Assembly: GCA_011799875.1 (NCBI GenBank)
Contig: CM022297.1
Location: 540,624,795-540,688,794 of the forward strand
DNA from: Thinopyrum elongatum
Taxonomy: Eukaryota > Streptophyta > Magnoliopsida > Poales > Poaceae
Direction of reading: 5' to 3'
DNA length: 64,000 nucleotides
The notes under the pieces were generated by a model that searched no databases, was not told where the DNA came from, and saw only the letters and a program-made list of their open reading frames with translations. The translations under genes were made by a program, and so were the position numbers. Each line of letters opens with the position of its first letter. Positions within the stretch are counted from its first letter, which is position 1. Shown here one piece after another: positions 11,401 to 22,120 of this stretch.

Positions 11401-12546
11401 CTCTCAACTGCAGGCTTTCGGGCCTAAACTCGCACTATGTGCCTGTGGGCCTACTGGGCCTGCTGCGGGCCTGAATCCTGGCCCATGGTTGGGTTTCTAG
11501 TCGTATTCAGGCCGTGGTGGCCCAGTAGGCGGCACTTTTTATATTTTTATTTTGTTTTCTTTGTTGCTTTATTTATTTTATATTGTTTCTACTTACAACA
11601 AAATACTTACTGTTGCTATTTTTATTTATTTTATTAAATTTTATTTTATTTTATTTTGTTTCTACTTATTTATTAAAGTTTATTTCGTTTCTACTTATTT
11701 ATTTTATTTTGTTTCTACTTATTTATTTTATTTTCTTTTTTGCTTTTTTTATTTATTTTATGAAAATTCTTTTTCTTTTAATGTTTTGAAGAGAAAATAC
11801 TTTGATAATTTTAGTTGCATAAATTTTATATAATTTTAGTTTCAATAATACAAGAGGTTTAAAAAGTTTTTTAGTTGATTCCTTTAGCTATTAAAGTTTC
11901 ATTAAAGTTTTCTAGTTCATTCTTTTTCTATTAGAGTTTCATCAAAGTTTTCTAGTTCATTCTTTTAGTTTATTATTTTTGCTATTAGAGTTTCATAAAA
12001 GTTGAGAGGGTTACGGCAAAAACTGGATGCACTTCGTGTATAAAATGGACAATCTCTTTCGAAGTATCAGGGTTTCGGACGAAAACTCATCTGTTACAAA
12101 GGGATTTTATTTTTTTGAACTTATTTGAACTCCAGACTTTTTGTGTGCTCAAAATGAACCATTCAAAGCAACATCATCAATTTTCAACCCTTTCTGACTT
12201 CATCTGTTATTTTTCATGCATTTACTGATTTTTTTGAGCTAAATGACCCTGAAATTGAAAAGCACTTCAAATGAACTCTGAAGAGGTTGAAAATTGGCAT
12301 GATATCATCATTTCACCCACATAGCATGTGCTAAAAAGTTGAGAGGGTTACGGCAAAAACTGGATGCACTTCGTGTACAAAATGGACAATCTCTTTCGAA
12401 GTATCAGGGTTTCGGACAAAAACTCACCTGTTACAAAGGGATTTCATTTTTTTGAACTAATTTGAACTCCAGACTTTTTGTGTGCTCAAAATGAACCATT
12501 CAAAGCCACATCATCAATTTTCAACCCTTTCTGACTTCATCTGTCT
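11401..12546. other. AT-rich spacer and 337-bp repeat downstream of the CACTA transposase gene
   Basis: No gene. 11520-11990 is T-rich with repeats of TTTATTTATTTTATTTTGTTTCTACTT-like sequence. A segment starting GTTGAGAGGGTTACGGCAAA at 12001 is repeated at 12338 (period 337 bp), the second unit running up to the transposase stop codon. Copy 2 has the same pair (46243 and 46579). Confidence 0.65.
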
Positions 12547-15500
12547 TCACTTTTTCTTCGCTTGTGTCCTTTGCTTATTGCGCCGTAACCATGGATATTC
12601 TTCATCGCTTAACAGGGTGCTTTGGTCAGCCTTGACTTTGAAGGGAGGAATTTCATGAAACTTTTCATAATCTTCAGACATGTCTGTCTTACCCTCCACT
12701 CCCACGATGTCTCTTTTCCCTGAAAGAACTATGTGGCGCTTTGGCTCATCGTATGATGTATTCGCTTCCTTATCTTTTCTTTTTCTCGGTTTGGTAGACA
12801 TGTCCTTCACATAGAAAACCTGCGCCACATCATTGGCTAGGACGAATGGTTCGTCTGTGTACCCAAGATTGTTCAGATCCACTGTTGTCATTCCGTAATG
12901 TGGCTCTACCTGTACCCCGCCTCCTGACAGATTGACCCATTTGCACTTAAACAAAGGGACCTTAAAATCATGTCCGTAGTCAAGTTCCCATATGTCCACT
13001 ATGTAACCATAATATGTGTCCTTTCCCCTCTTGGTTGCTGCATCAAAGCGGACACCGCTGTTTTGGTTGGTGCTCTTTTGATCTTGGGCGATCGTGTAAA
13101 ATGTATTCCCATTTATCTCGTATTCTTTGTAAGTCAATACAGTCGAAGATGGTCCCCTGGACAACGAGTACAGCTCATCAGAAACAGTGTTGTCACCTCT
13201 GAGACGTGTTTCCAACCAACTGCCGAAAGTCCTGATGTGTTCACATGTAATCCAGTCGTCACACTGCTCCGGGTGTTTGGAGCGCAGAATGTTCTTATGT
13301 TCATCGACATACGGGGTCACCAAGGTAGAGTTCTGTAGAACTGTGTAGTGTGCTTGAGACCAAGAATGCCCGTCCCTGCATATTATTGAGTCCCCTCCTA
13401 GCGTGCCTTTTCCAGTCAGTCTCCCCTCATACCGCGATTGAGGGAGACCAATCTTCTTAAGGTCAGGAATGAAGTCAACACAAAACCCAATGACATCCTC
13501 TGTTTAATGGCCCATGGAGATGCTTCCTTCTGGCCTAGCGCGGTTACGGACATATTTCTTTAGGACTCCCATGAACCTCTCAAAGGGGAACATATTGTGT
13601 AGAAATACGGGGCCCAGAACGACAATCTCGTCGACTAGATGAACTAGGACGTGCGTCATGATATTGAAGAAGGATGGTGGGAACACCAGCTCGAAACTGA
13701 CAAGACATTGCGCCACATCACTCCTTAGCCTTGGTATGATTTCTGGATCGATCACCTTCTGAGAGATTGCATTGAGGAATGCACATAGCTTCACAATGGC
13801 TAATCGAACGTTTTCCGGTAGAAGCCCCCTCAATGCAACCGGAAGCAGTTGCGTCATAATCACGTGGCAGTCATGAGACTTTAGGTTCTGAAACTTTTTC
13901 TCTGCCATATTTATTATTCCCTTTATATTCGACGAGAAGCCAGATGGGACCTTCATACTGAGCAGGCATTCAAAGAAGATTTCCTTCTCTTCTTTGGTAA
14001 GAGCGTAGCTGGCAGGACCTTCATACTGCTTTGGAGGCATGCCGTCTTTTTCGTGCCAACGTTGCAGGTCCTCCCGTGCTTCTGGTCTATCTTTTGTCTT
14101 TCCATACACGCCCAAGAAGCCTAGCAGGTTCACGCAAAGGTTCTTTTTCACATGCATCACGTCGATTGAAGAGCGGACCTCTAGGTCTTTCTAGTAGGGT
14201 AGGTTCCAAAATATAGATTTCTTCTTCCACATGGGAGCGCGTCCCTCAGCGTCATTCGGAACAGATAGTCCGCCGGGACCCTTTCCAAAGATTACGTGTA
14301 AATCATTGACCATAGCAAGTACGTGATCACCGGTACGCATGGCGGGCTTCTTCCGGTGATCTGCCTCGCCTTTGAAATGCTTGCCTTTCTTTCGACATTG
14401 ATGGTTGGTCGGAAGAAATCGACGATGCCCCAGGTACACATTCTTCCTGCATTTGTCCAGGTATATACTTTCGGTGTCAGCTAAACAGTGCGTGCATGCG
14501 TGGTATCCCTTGTTTGTCTGTCCTGAAAGGTTACTGAGAGCAGGCCAATCATTGATGGTTACAAACAGCAACGCATGCAGGTCAAATTCCTCCTGTCTGT
14601 GCTCATCCCACACACGTACACCGTTTCCATTCCACAGCTGTAAAAGTTCTTCAACTAATGGCCTTAGGTACACATCAATGTCGTTGCCGGGTTGCTTAGG
14701 GCCTTGGATGAGTACTGGCATCATAATGAACTTTCGCTTCATGCACAGCCAAGGAGGATGGTTATAGATACATAGAGTCACGGGCCAGGTGCTGTGATTG
14801 CTGCTCTGCTCCCCGAAAGGATTAATGCCATCCGCGCTTAAACCAAACCATACGTTCCTTGGGTCACCTGCAAACTCAGTCCGGTACTTTCTCTTGATTT
14901 TTCTCCACTGCGACCCGTCAGCGGGTGCTCTCAACTTCCCGTCTTTCTTACGGTCCTCTCTGTGCCATCGCATCAACTTGGCTTGCTCTTTGTTTCTGAA
15001 CAGACGTTTCAACCGTGGTATTATAGGAGCATACCACATCACCTTGGCAGGAACCCTCTTCCTGGGGGGCTCGCCGTCAACATCACCAGGGTCATCTCAT
15101 CTGATCTTATACCGCAATGCACCACATAGCAGGCATGCGTTCAAATCCTCGTACGCACCGCGGTACAGGATGCAGTCATTAGGGCATGCATGTATCTTCT
15201 GCACCTCCAATCCTAGAGGGCATACGACCTTCTTTGCTGCGTACGTACTGTCGGGCAATTCGTTATCCTTTGGAAGCTTCTTCTTCAATATTTTCAGTAG
15301 CTTCTCAAATCCTTTGTCAGGCACGGCATTCTCTGCCTTCCACTGCAGCAATTCCAGTACGGTACCGAGCTTTGTGTTGCCATCTTCGCAATTGGGGTAC
15401 AACCCTTTTTGGTGATCCTCTAACATGCGATCGAATTTTAGCTTCTCCTTTTCACTTTCGCACTGTCTCCTTGCATCAACAATGACCCGGTGGAGATCAT

Positions 15501-15849
15501 CATCGGGCACATCGTCTGGTTCCTCTTGATCTTCAGCTTCCCCCGTTGCAGCATCATCGTATTCAGGGGGCACATAGTTGTCATCGTCCTCTTCTTCTTC
15601 GCTGTCTTCCATCATAACCCCTATTTCTCCGTGCCTGGTCCAAACATTATAGTGTGGCATGAAACCCTTATAAAGCAGGTGGGTGTGAAGGATTTTCCGG
15701 TCAGAGTAAGACTTCGTATTCCCACATATAGGGCATGGACAACACATAAAACCATTCTGCTTGTTTGCCTCAGCCACTTCGAGAAAATTATGCACGCCCT
15801 TAATATACTCAGAGGTGCGTCTGTCGCCGTACATCCATTGCCGGTTCAT
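12547..15849 (-). pseudogene. CACTA TNP2-type transposase, copy 1, three stop codons
   Basis: A single open frame of 1101 codons on the minus strand, interrupted by TGA at 15097-15099, TAG at 14191-14193 and TAA at 13504-13506. It encodes the catalytic transposase of the element. Domains in order: transposase-associated N-terminal domain (MNRQWMYGDRR, CCPCPICG), acidic linker (EDSEEEEDDDNY), Transposase_21/TNP2 core (YAPIIPRLKRLF, DPRNVWFGLSADGINPFG, PVLIQGPKQPGNDIDVYLRP), DUF4218-like region (FPFERFMGVLKKYVRNRARPEG) and DUF4216-like region (YYGYIVDIWELDYG). Copy 2 has the same length and reads through all three positions as Arg, Trp and Gln. The three stops fit C-to-T or G-to-A changes, as expected of methylated, silenced DNA. 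Confidence 0.92.
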
Positions 15850-16024
15850 CTGCGTGCATTATATATAATTAAGTGTGTCAAAAACCATTACAAAACATCA
15901 TGAACAGATAAGTGACCAAATTAATAGAAGTTCATCATCACATTAAAACCAAAGTACATACATAGTTCTCATTGAACAACATATAGCTCTTCAGAGCATC
16001 TAATTAACCCATACATTATTGAAA

Positions 16025-16471
16025 CTATGTAAAACATTTCAATGCAACAACAAATGCGATCATAATCGCAACCAAGGTAACAATTGATCCAACGGCATAA
16101 TGATACCAAGCCTCGGTATGAATGGCATATTTTCTATACTTTCTAATCTTGAAGCGCATTGCATCCATCTTGATCTTGTGATCATCGACGACATCCGCAA
16201 CATGCAACTCCAATATCATCTTCTCCTCCTTAATTTTTTTCAATTTTTTCTTCAAGTAATTGTTTTCTTCTTCAACTAAATTTAACCTCTCGACAATAGG
16301 GTCGGTTGGAATTTCCGGTTCACATACCTCCTAGATAAAAAAAATCTATGTCACGTTGGTCGGCATAATTGTCATAAACAACAAATGAACCAAATAGTTA
16401 TAAAATATAATATATACCACATCCGAATCATAGACAGGACGAGGGCCGACGGGGGCGGATACCAAAACCAT
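16025..16471 (-). CDS. Small coiled-coil, tail-anchored membrane protein encoded by CACTA
   Basis: Two exons on the minus strand, 16471-16418 and 16330-16025, give 119 residues. It begins MVLVSAPVGPRPVYDSDV, continues with EVCEPEIPTDPIVERL and a charged coiled coil (LVEEENNYLKKKLKKIKEEK), and ends with one hydrophobic segment of about 20 residues (VGSIVTLVAIMIAFVVALK) almost at the C terminus. This layout is that of a tail-anchored membrane protein. It lies between the terminal promoter repeats and the transposase gene, with a TATA box at about 16853-16860. The frame is open in both CACTA copies although the transposase is broken in both. Function unknown; similar ORFs recur in grass CACTA elements as far as I recall. 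Confidence 0.6.
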
Positions 16472-16852
16472 CGCACTATATAATAACAAACAATAATAAA
16501 AGTAAGAAAATTATACAAGTATCTATGTAAATCATACAAGTAAGATTTTTTTTCTTTTAGAAAGAAGATAAGAACAAGAGGCTCACCACGGTTATGCCGG
16601 CGACGAGATCGGCGCGGGCGATCGATGGCGGTGAAGACAGGGACGGGACGTGACGGACCGCTAAACCTAGACAAATCTTGAGGAAAATGGAGCTTGAAGG
16701 TCGAGTTTGGAGAGGAGAAAGCTTAAGTAGTGTTGCTCGGGCATTTCATCGAACACCTCATGTGCATAGGAGGTGAGCTAGAGCACCACAAACACCTCCC
16801 CTCGCCGGCCAGAAAAAACAGAGTAGTGGAGTGCTCTGCTCGCGGGCGAGGG

Positions 16853-16861
16853 GTATATATA
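16853..16861 (-). promoter_or_regulatory. TATA box of the first CACTA transcript
   Basis: Minus strand reads GCCTATATATACCCC, between the subterminal repeats and the first exons. The equivalent in copy 2 is at about 51093-51101. Confidence 0.5.
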
Positions 16862-16869
16862 GGCACAAC

Positions 16870-17200
16870 ATTGGTCCCGGTTCGTGGCTGGAACCGGGAC
16901 AAAAGGCCACCCTTTGGTCCCGGTTCCAGACACGAACCGGGACCAATGGATGTGGGCCAGGAGTTCCAGCCACGAACCGGGACCAATGGATGTGGGCCAG
17001 GAGCGAGGCCCATTGGTCCCGGTTCGTGTCTGGAACCGGGACCAAAGGGTCCAGACGAACCGGGACCAATGCCCCACGAGCCCCGGCCGGCCCCCTGGGC
17101 ACACGAACCGGGACGTATGCTCCCATGTGTCCCGGTTCCTGACTGAACCGGGACTAATGGGCTGGGCTGGCCTGGACCAAAGCCCTGTTTTCTACTAGTG
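16870..17200 (-). repeat. CACTA terminal inverted repeat and subterminal repeats (copy 1)
   Basis: The terminal repeat (minus strand CACTAGTAGAAAACAGGGCT) ends at 17200. Inside it are about nine copies of the GGTCCCGGTTCG motif in both orientations, the likely transposase binding sites. One 60-bp unit (near 16925-16990) is duplicated compared with copy 2. Confidence 0.85.
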
Positions 17201-17631
17201 TACCATAATCCTTTCATTAATTTTTTTGTAAACAAGTTGGCAACCGTCTGCCCACCTACAGCTGTCATGCATGTGCGTGGACAGTCGATACCATTTCTGT
17301 TTAGGAGAAACAAGGTGAAGTCTACCCTCTTCAAATTTTATAACTTCAACTCTAGTTCCCTATGTTCAACTAACGATTGCTGACGAACAACGCTACAGTT
17401 TCATTATCCATGTGATGTATCCGCAGAATCATTCAAGGAGGCAGTAGTACAAGTCGCACATAATTATACTATTCCCTCCGGTCCATATGGATTGGAGGGA
17501 GTAGATGTTTGTGTTCTAGGAGATGTATGCAGCTAATCAGTCTGAAACTATCTTATCCAGGTGGGTTTTATACAACATGTGTAGATTAGATGTACTATGT
17601 ACTAGGTGTAGTAGTAAATGTACAACATGTA
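17201..17631. other. Unassigned DNA between two CACTA elements
   Basis: No supported gene. A short minus-strand ORF adjoins the CACTA end (to 17334) but matches nothing I recognise. At 17473-17511 a collapsed Stowaway-like remnant (ATTCCCTCCGGTCC ... GGAGGGAGTA) is visible. Confidence 0.5.
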
Positions 17632-17649
17632 TACTGGAATCAGGATCTT

Positions 17650-17935
17650 TGCCGTCAGCCGTCTCTTTGCCGTCTCTTTGCTGATGGCAAAGATGGTCTT
17701 TGCCATCAGCTTACAGAAAACTGACGGCAAAGAAGGAGCGGACGGCAACAGCCGTCTCTTTGTCGTCTGCTAGCAGACGGCAAAGAATCTTTGCCGTCCG
17801 CTAGCAGACGGCAAAGAGAGAGGGTGGCCCACTAGCGAGAGCCACCTAACTAGCAGACGGCAAAGAAAGTGGCCAAACTAACGTCCGTTAGCTAGGCTCT
17901 TTGCCGTCTGCTAGCTGACGGCAAAGAACAGTGCC
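17650..17935. repeat. Left subterminal repeats (TTTGCCGTC type)
   Basis: Around ten copies of CTTTGCCGTC or its complement GACGGCAAAG, many paired as short palindromes such as TTTGCCGTCTGCTAGCAGAC. They mirror the block at 21715-22105. Confidence 0.85.
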
Positions 17936-17939
17936 CTAA

Positions 17940-19511
17940 CTTAAAAGCCAACGCCCACGCCCCACCCCTCTCGCTCTCCACCCCATGCCCGAGCCGCCGC
18001 CGCCCCGCGCCACCCCCGTTGCCGGCCGCCCCGCGCTAGCCCCGTCGTCACGCCGCCCGCGCCCGTTGGACACCCCCTCCTCCGCCCTCGCGCCACCCCC
18101 GTCGCCGTGACAGCCCTCCCCGCCCCCGTGCCTGAGCCGCCGCCGCCCCGCGCCACCCCCGTCGCCGCGGCGCCCCCCCTCCTCCACCCCGGCGGTCCCG
18201 GCGCCCCTCTCCTCCACCACCGTGGCCGCCCCGCCGCTCCGGCGCCCCCTCCTCCACCCCGGCCGCCCCGGCGCCCCTCTCCTCCACTCCCGCGGCCGCC
18301 TCGCCGCTCCGGTAGTTATAGAAAAATTGGTTATATCACGTTACAATTATGAATAATTGACAATGCTGGATGATGCTTATGTGTAGTTCTACTAAAATTG
18401 GTTGTGATATATCTCGTTAAAACTTAGGAATATCTATCGGGTGCGGTGTATAGAGCAATCAGAAACGGTAATGACATGTTTTGATGTAGTTATGATCATT
18501 TGTCAGCTATTTGGTTTGTCACAATTATGATAATTTATTGGTTTACACTCATGAGATTTATTGACTGTGCCCTGCTATGAAAAGAGATCTATCAATTATT
18601 GATTCGATGTTATAATCATACAATGAAGTTGCGGTACCTTTGCTTCCACTTTCCCTTTAATCTAGATAGCTTAGCAAGGAGGAGGATTCTGTATTTCCAT
18701 CTTTGTCAAAGGCTTCTGAAGTTTTGATTAACTATCATTAAAATGGGGAAGAATTTAAGCATGCTATTACCATGTATAGTGTGGTATCTTGCCTTGGAGT
18801 ATTCATATCTAGTAGCAGATCATTGCAGGCATGGATGTGAAGAACTTGGGCCAAATTTAGTTTAAGTTAAATTGTAGATGCCTATATTTCACCAAATTTC
18901 AAATAATTTTTCTACCAAAAATAAATGAAAAAAATATTGGTTACACTTGAACCTTGTGTTATCTTTGAATATCACCATCAATATCGTTGGTAGTGGTAAT
19001 GTTTTCTTATTGGTATCACTATCAATTTGGTTTACATTTTCAGTTTTCTTCATGTCTAAAGAAATCCCTAGTTTTGAAGGGTGCCAATTGCCATTGCGAA
19101 CTAACCTACCAAATTAATTAAGTGTTGTTGATGTTGTTGAGCACAAGTGCATTGCTTTTTTTTTCTCAGTTTTCTTTCATGTCTAAAAACTTGGCTCTGT
19201 TCCAACTATGTCCATTTATCAAATATGATAGAGTTGAATTAGAGCCAAGTTGGATTAGGGCCAAGTTTCTGTAGATATGCATATGGTCCATTTATCAAAT
19301 ATGGTTCTAGCTGTGTTTATAGATATGGTCCATTTATAGTAGATATGATTCTAGCTGTTGCCATCATAAATGTCCACAAGTGCATTGCTTTTTGAATGTG
19401 AAATGATAACTTGGTGTAGTTGATTATCTTCTGCTCAAAACTTTTGTTGCTGTAATGTTGTATGATAATGTTGTAAGGGTAGTAATTGGTCTCTTCTGCT
19501 GCTTATCAGAG
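17940..19511. other. GC-rich block then AT-rich DNA upstream of the B3 gene
   Basis: 17940-18320 is rich in CCGCCGCCCCGCGCC-like sequence with partly repeated units; every frame is open by composition. 18320-19510 is AT-rich with TGGTCCATTTATCAAATATG repeated near 19205-19290. No gene is supported; it may hold the promoter and leader of the B3 gene. Confidence 0.5.
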
Positions 19512-20546
19512 ATGGGGGGAGGCCGCCACTGCAGGCTGCGCTCTGCCACACCGGAGTGCGACTTGGAAGGTTTTGAGTTCTTCACGATCATACTTGAGAA
19601 TTCCTCCAGGAGGCAGGTATATAAAAGGAGAGATCTCCCCTTCACCCATCTCTTTATCATAACTCTGCTGTTTGCTACATCACTGCTTGACCCACGCTGC
19701 AGAGGCTGCCTGACACTTTTATGAAGATGCTGGACGGCCATCGGCCAAAGAATGTGAAGCTGCGACAGGCTGGCAGCGGGCTTCGCAGGCTGTGGGACAT
19801 GGAGGTGGTGTTCAGGTATGACCACATGTACATGTGTCGTGGCTGGGAGCAGTTCATCCGTGCCTACGACCTGCGGCACGGGTACTTCCTTGTCCTCAGG
19901 TACGACGGCAACGCCACGCTCACCGTGAAGGTGTTCAACACGACTATGTGCCGCATACGCTATTAGGACGACGACGATGCCAGTACGCTCTGCCGCTTCT
20001 TCCTCTCCATTTGGCTTTGTCTCACACGGATAGTTAAAAAAACTTTGTTGCATTTGGTCAGGCAATGGGAGCAGCAGCAGCGACTCTGGCTATAGCAAAA
20101 GCAGCGGCGACTTTGGCTACAGCAAAAGCAGCAGCGACTCTGGCTACAGCAAAAGCAGCATAGAGGATGAGGAGGAACAGAGTGGGGAAGAAGAGGAGCA
20201 GAGTGGGGATGAGGAGGTGCAGCCTATTCTGTCTGACGATGACCTCGCGATGGTGGTGGCTGACGATGGGCAAGCGATGGTGGTGGCTGATGATGACCTA
20301 CCGATGGTGGTGGCTGACGACGGGCAAGCGATGGTGGTGGTTGACGATGACCTAGCGATGGTGGTGCCTGAAGATGGCCTCGTGATGGTGGTGGTGCCTG
20401 ACAATGACCTCGCGATGGTGGTGGCGCCGGCGATCCCACAGCTGGGCGACAGGACCATGCCAATTGTGGTAGAAGAGTACATCCCACTGCCTCGCCGCTC
20501 TAAGCGCATCAGGATGATGAAGGAGAAGGAGAAGAAGGAGGAGTGA
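19512..20546 (+). pseudogene. B3 DNA-binding domain protein gene with one in-frame stop
   Basis: Three exons (19512-19616, 19703-19982, 20062-20546) join in frame at GT/AG borders to 290 codons. Exons 1-2 encode a plant B3 domain: FEFFTIILENSSRR, then RLPDTFMKMLDG, then RLWDMEVVF, RGWEQFIRAYDLRHGYFLVL, RYDGNATLTVKVF. B3 domains bind DNA in plant transcription factors (REM-like group best fits). Exon 3 encodes a Ser-rich repeat (DSGYSKSS three times), an acidic stretch, then six or seven copies of a DDxLAMVV unit and a basic end (RRSKRIRMMKEKEKKEE). A TAG at 19964-19966, right after the B3 domain, is the only break, and exon 3 remains open in the same frame. It lies inside the non-autonomous CACTA. 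A B3-only protein ending at the TAG (122 residues) is also possible. Confidence 0.72.
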
Positions 20547-20599
20547 AGATCCTTCACCTCCGTGATGACGGTAAGTTTTCTCTAGTGTTTTGCTTGCGA

Positions 20600-21310
20600 A
20601 ATGCATAAAGACCTAGACTTAGCTTTATTTCCTCCAAAATGCTTACCATAATGACCTAGACTTAGCTTATCTTCCTCCAAAATGACATAATTAGCTTACT
20701 TAGCTCCAAAATGATCTATACTTAGCTTTGTTTCCTCCGAAATGACCTAAGTTAGCTCTAATATGCTAAGTTATCTCTAATATGCTTAGTTACCTAGGTT
20801 TGCTCAATAATGACATACACTTAGCTTACTTATGTAAAAAATGGCATAATTAGCTTACTTAGGTTTGAAATGGCATAACAGTCTTGGTAACCTCATATAT
20901 GTCATATAGTTAGCTTATTTTTCTTGAAAATGACATAATAAGCCTAATTAGCTCCAAAATGATCAATTTTACCTAAGTTAGCTCCAAAATGACCTAAGTT
21001 AGTTCTAAGTTAGCTCTAAAATGCTAAATTAGCTCTAATATGCTTAGTTACCTGGGTTAGCTCAATAAAGAACTATAATTAGCTTACTTATGTAAAAAAT
21101 GGCATAATATTCTTACTTAACTAAAAAATGGCATAATTTGCTAGGTTAGCTCCAAAATGACCAAGTTTACCTAGGTTAGCTCCAATATGATCCATTTTAC
21201 CTAGGTTAGCTCAAAAATGACCTATTTACCTAGCTTAGCTCTAAACTGACCTACACACTTTGCATTTTTACCTAGCTTAGCTAAAAAATGGCATTTTTAC
21301 CTACCTTAGT
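20600..21310. repeat. Degenerate short repeats around TTAGCTCCAAAATGACCTA
   Basis: About 700 bp made of irregular repeats of AGCTCCAAAATGACCTA, AGCTCTAATATGCTTAG and ATGGCATAATTAGCTTACTT, unit size roughly 20-45 bp. It lies between the B3 stop codon and a spliced-looking 3' segment; no ORF. Confidence 0.75.
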
Positions 21311-21470
21311 TAGAAGAAGAAGATAAAGAAGAGGAGAGGAGAAAAAGAAAGAGAAGATAAATTCTTCTTCTTCCTCTTCCTCTTCTTTTTCTTCTTCTTT
21401 TTCTTCTTTTTCTTCTAGCTAGTCTTCTTCTTCTTCTAACTTTCATCTTTCCTAATTTGCAGATTTGCTT
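21308..21470. repeat. Polypurine then polypyrimidine inverted tract
   Basis: About 50 bases of GAAGAAGAAGATAAAGAAGA-type purines (21308-21359) are followed directly by 80 bases of TTCTTCTTCCTCTTCCTCTT-type pyrimidines (21361-21440). The two can pair as an imperfect hairpin. Confidence 0.75.
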
Positions 21471-21714
21471 TAGATGAGAAGCTTGCGTTCATGGAGTCTA
21501 CTCTTCTCCTTGTGCTTCTTTTATGTTTTTGGAAACTTGTTGCAAACTTGTGGTTGGATATGTATGTATGGATGAAACCATTTTATGTTGGATATGTTTG
21601 TTGGATAACTTGTTGTTGGAAACTTGTTATATATATGTTGTTGGAAACTTGTTATATATATATCTGTGAAATTGAATGAATCTAAGAAAAAAACAGAAAA
21701 AACAGGGGCTATAC

Positions 21715-22120
21715 AGGCACTTTGCCGTCAGCCAGCAGACGGCAAAGCTGCCATGTGGCAGCTACCTGTGCAACCTGGGGTGCACTGGGCTGGCCTATTT
21801 GGCAGCTTTGCCGTGTGCTGGCAGACGGCAAAGATGCAAAGGTCTTTGTCGTCTGCCAGCTGACGGCAAAGCACGCCATTAACCCCTTAACAGACCTAAG
21901 GTGCCACGTGTGCCGTCCAGGCTCTTTGCCGTCTGCCAGCAGACGGGAAAGGCCTGTGCATCTTTGCCGTCAGCCAGCAGACGGCAAAGAGGCCTTTGCC
22001 GTAGCTTATTCAGCCGGACCTGTTGCCGTCTGCTGGCTGACGGCAAAGGACTTTGCCGTCCGCCAGGCATGCCTTTGCCGTCAGCCATGGCAGACGGCAA
22101 AGTGTCTGATTCCTGCAGTG
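21715..22120. repeat. Right subterminal repeats and TIR (TTTGCCGTC type)
   Basis: About fourteen copies of the TTTGCCGTC motif in both orientations, ending in the terminal repeat at 22120. Confidence 0.85.

Larger units (their letters stand above)
5160..17200 (-). mobile_element. CACTA DNA transposon copy 1 (truncated by Copia at its 3' end)
   Basis: The right end at 17200 reads CACTAGTAGAAAACAGGGCT on the minus strand, a CACTA terminal inverted repeat, followed by many copies of the subterminal motif GGTCCCGGTTCG. Going inward on the minus strand: small membrane-protein gene (16471-16025), TNP2-type transposase gene (15849-12547), a second block of the same repeats with a TATA box (about 11330-11043), a GC-rich segment, G/C-run tandem repeats, an SNF2-derived inverted repeat, and a second gene with an Ulp1-type protease (8775-5202). 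The other terminus was lost when the Copia element inserted at 5159/5160. All mobility genes carry stop codons, so the copy is not autonomous. Copy 2 at 43862-51400 is a close relative. Confidence 0.9.
17632..22120. mobile_element. Non-autonomous CACTA element carrying a B3-domain gene
   Basis: The right end reads, on the minus strand, CACTGCAGGAATCAGACACT; the left end is a slightly eroded TACTGGAATCAGGATCT. Both are followed inward by many copies of TTTGCCGTCTGC/GCAGACGGCAAAG (17650-17935 and 21715-22105), the subterminal repeats. Possible 3-bp target duplications are GTA/ATA, with one mismatch. No transposase is present; the cargo is a B3-domain gene (19512-20546), GC-rich DNA (17940-18320) and long low-complexity stretches. 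It is unrelated in its terminal sequences to the two larger CACTA copies in this window. Confidence 0.75.

Noticed and set aside
17201..17334. Minus-strand ORF next to CACTA copy 1 resembling the tail of a polyprotein
   Set aside because: The likeness (a VANLFTKKL stretch) is too short and lacks any other retroelement motif.
17936..18352. GC-rich ORFs on both strands
   Set aside because: Open only through CCG/GCC composition, with no domain, start context or splice support.
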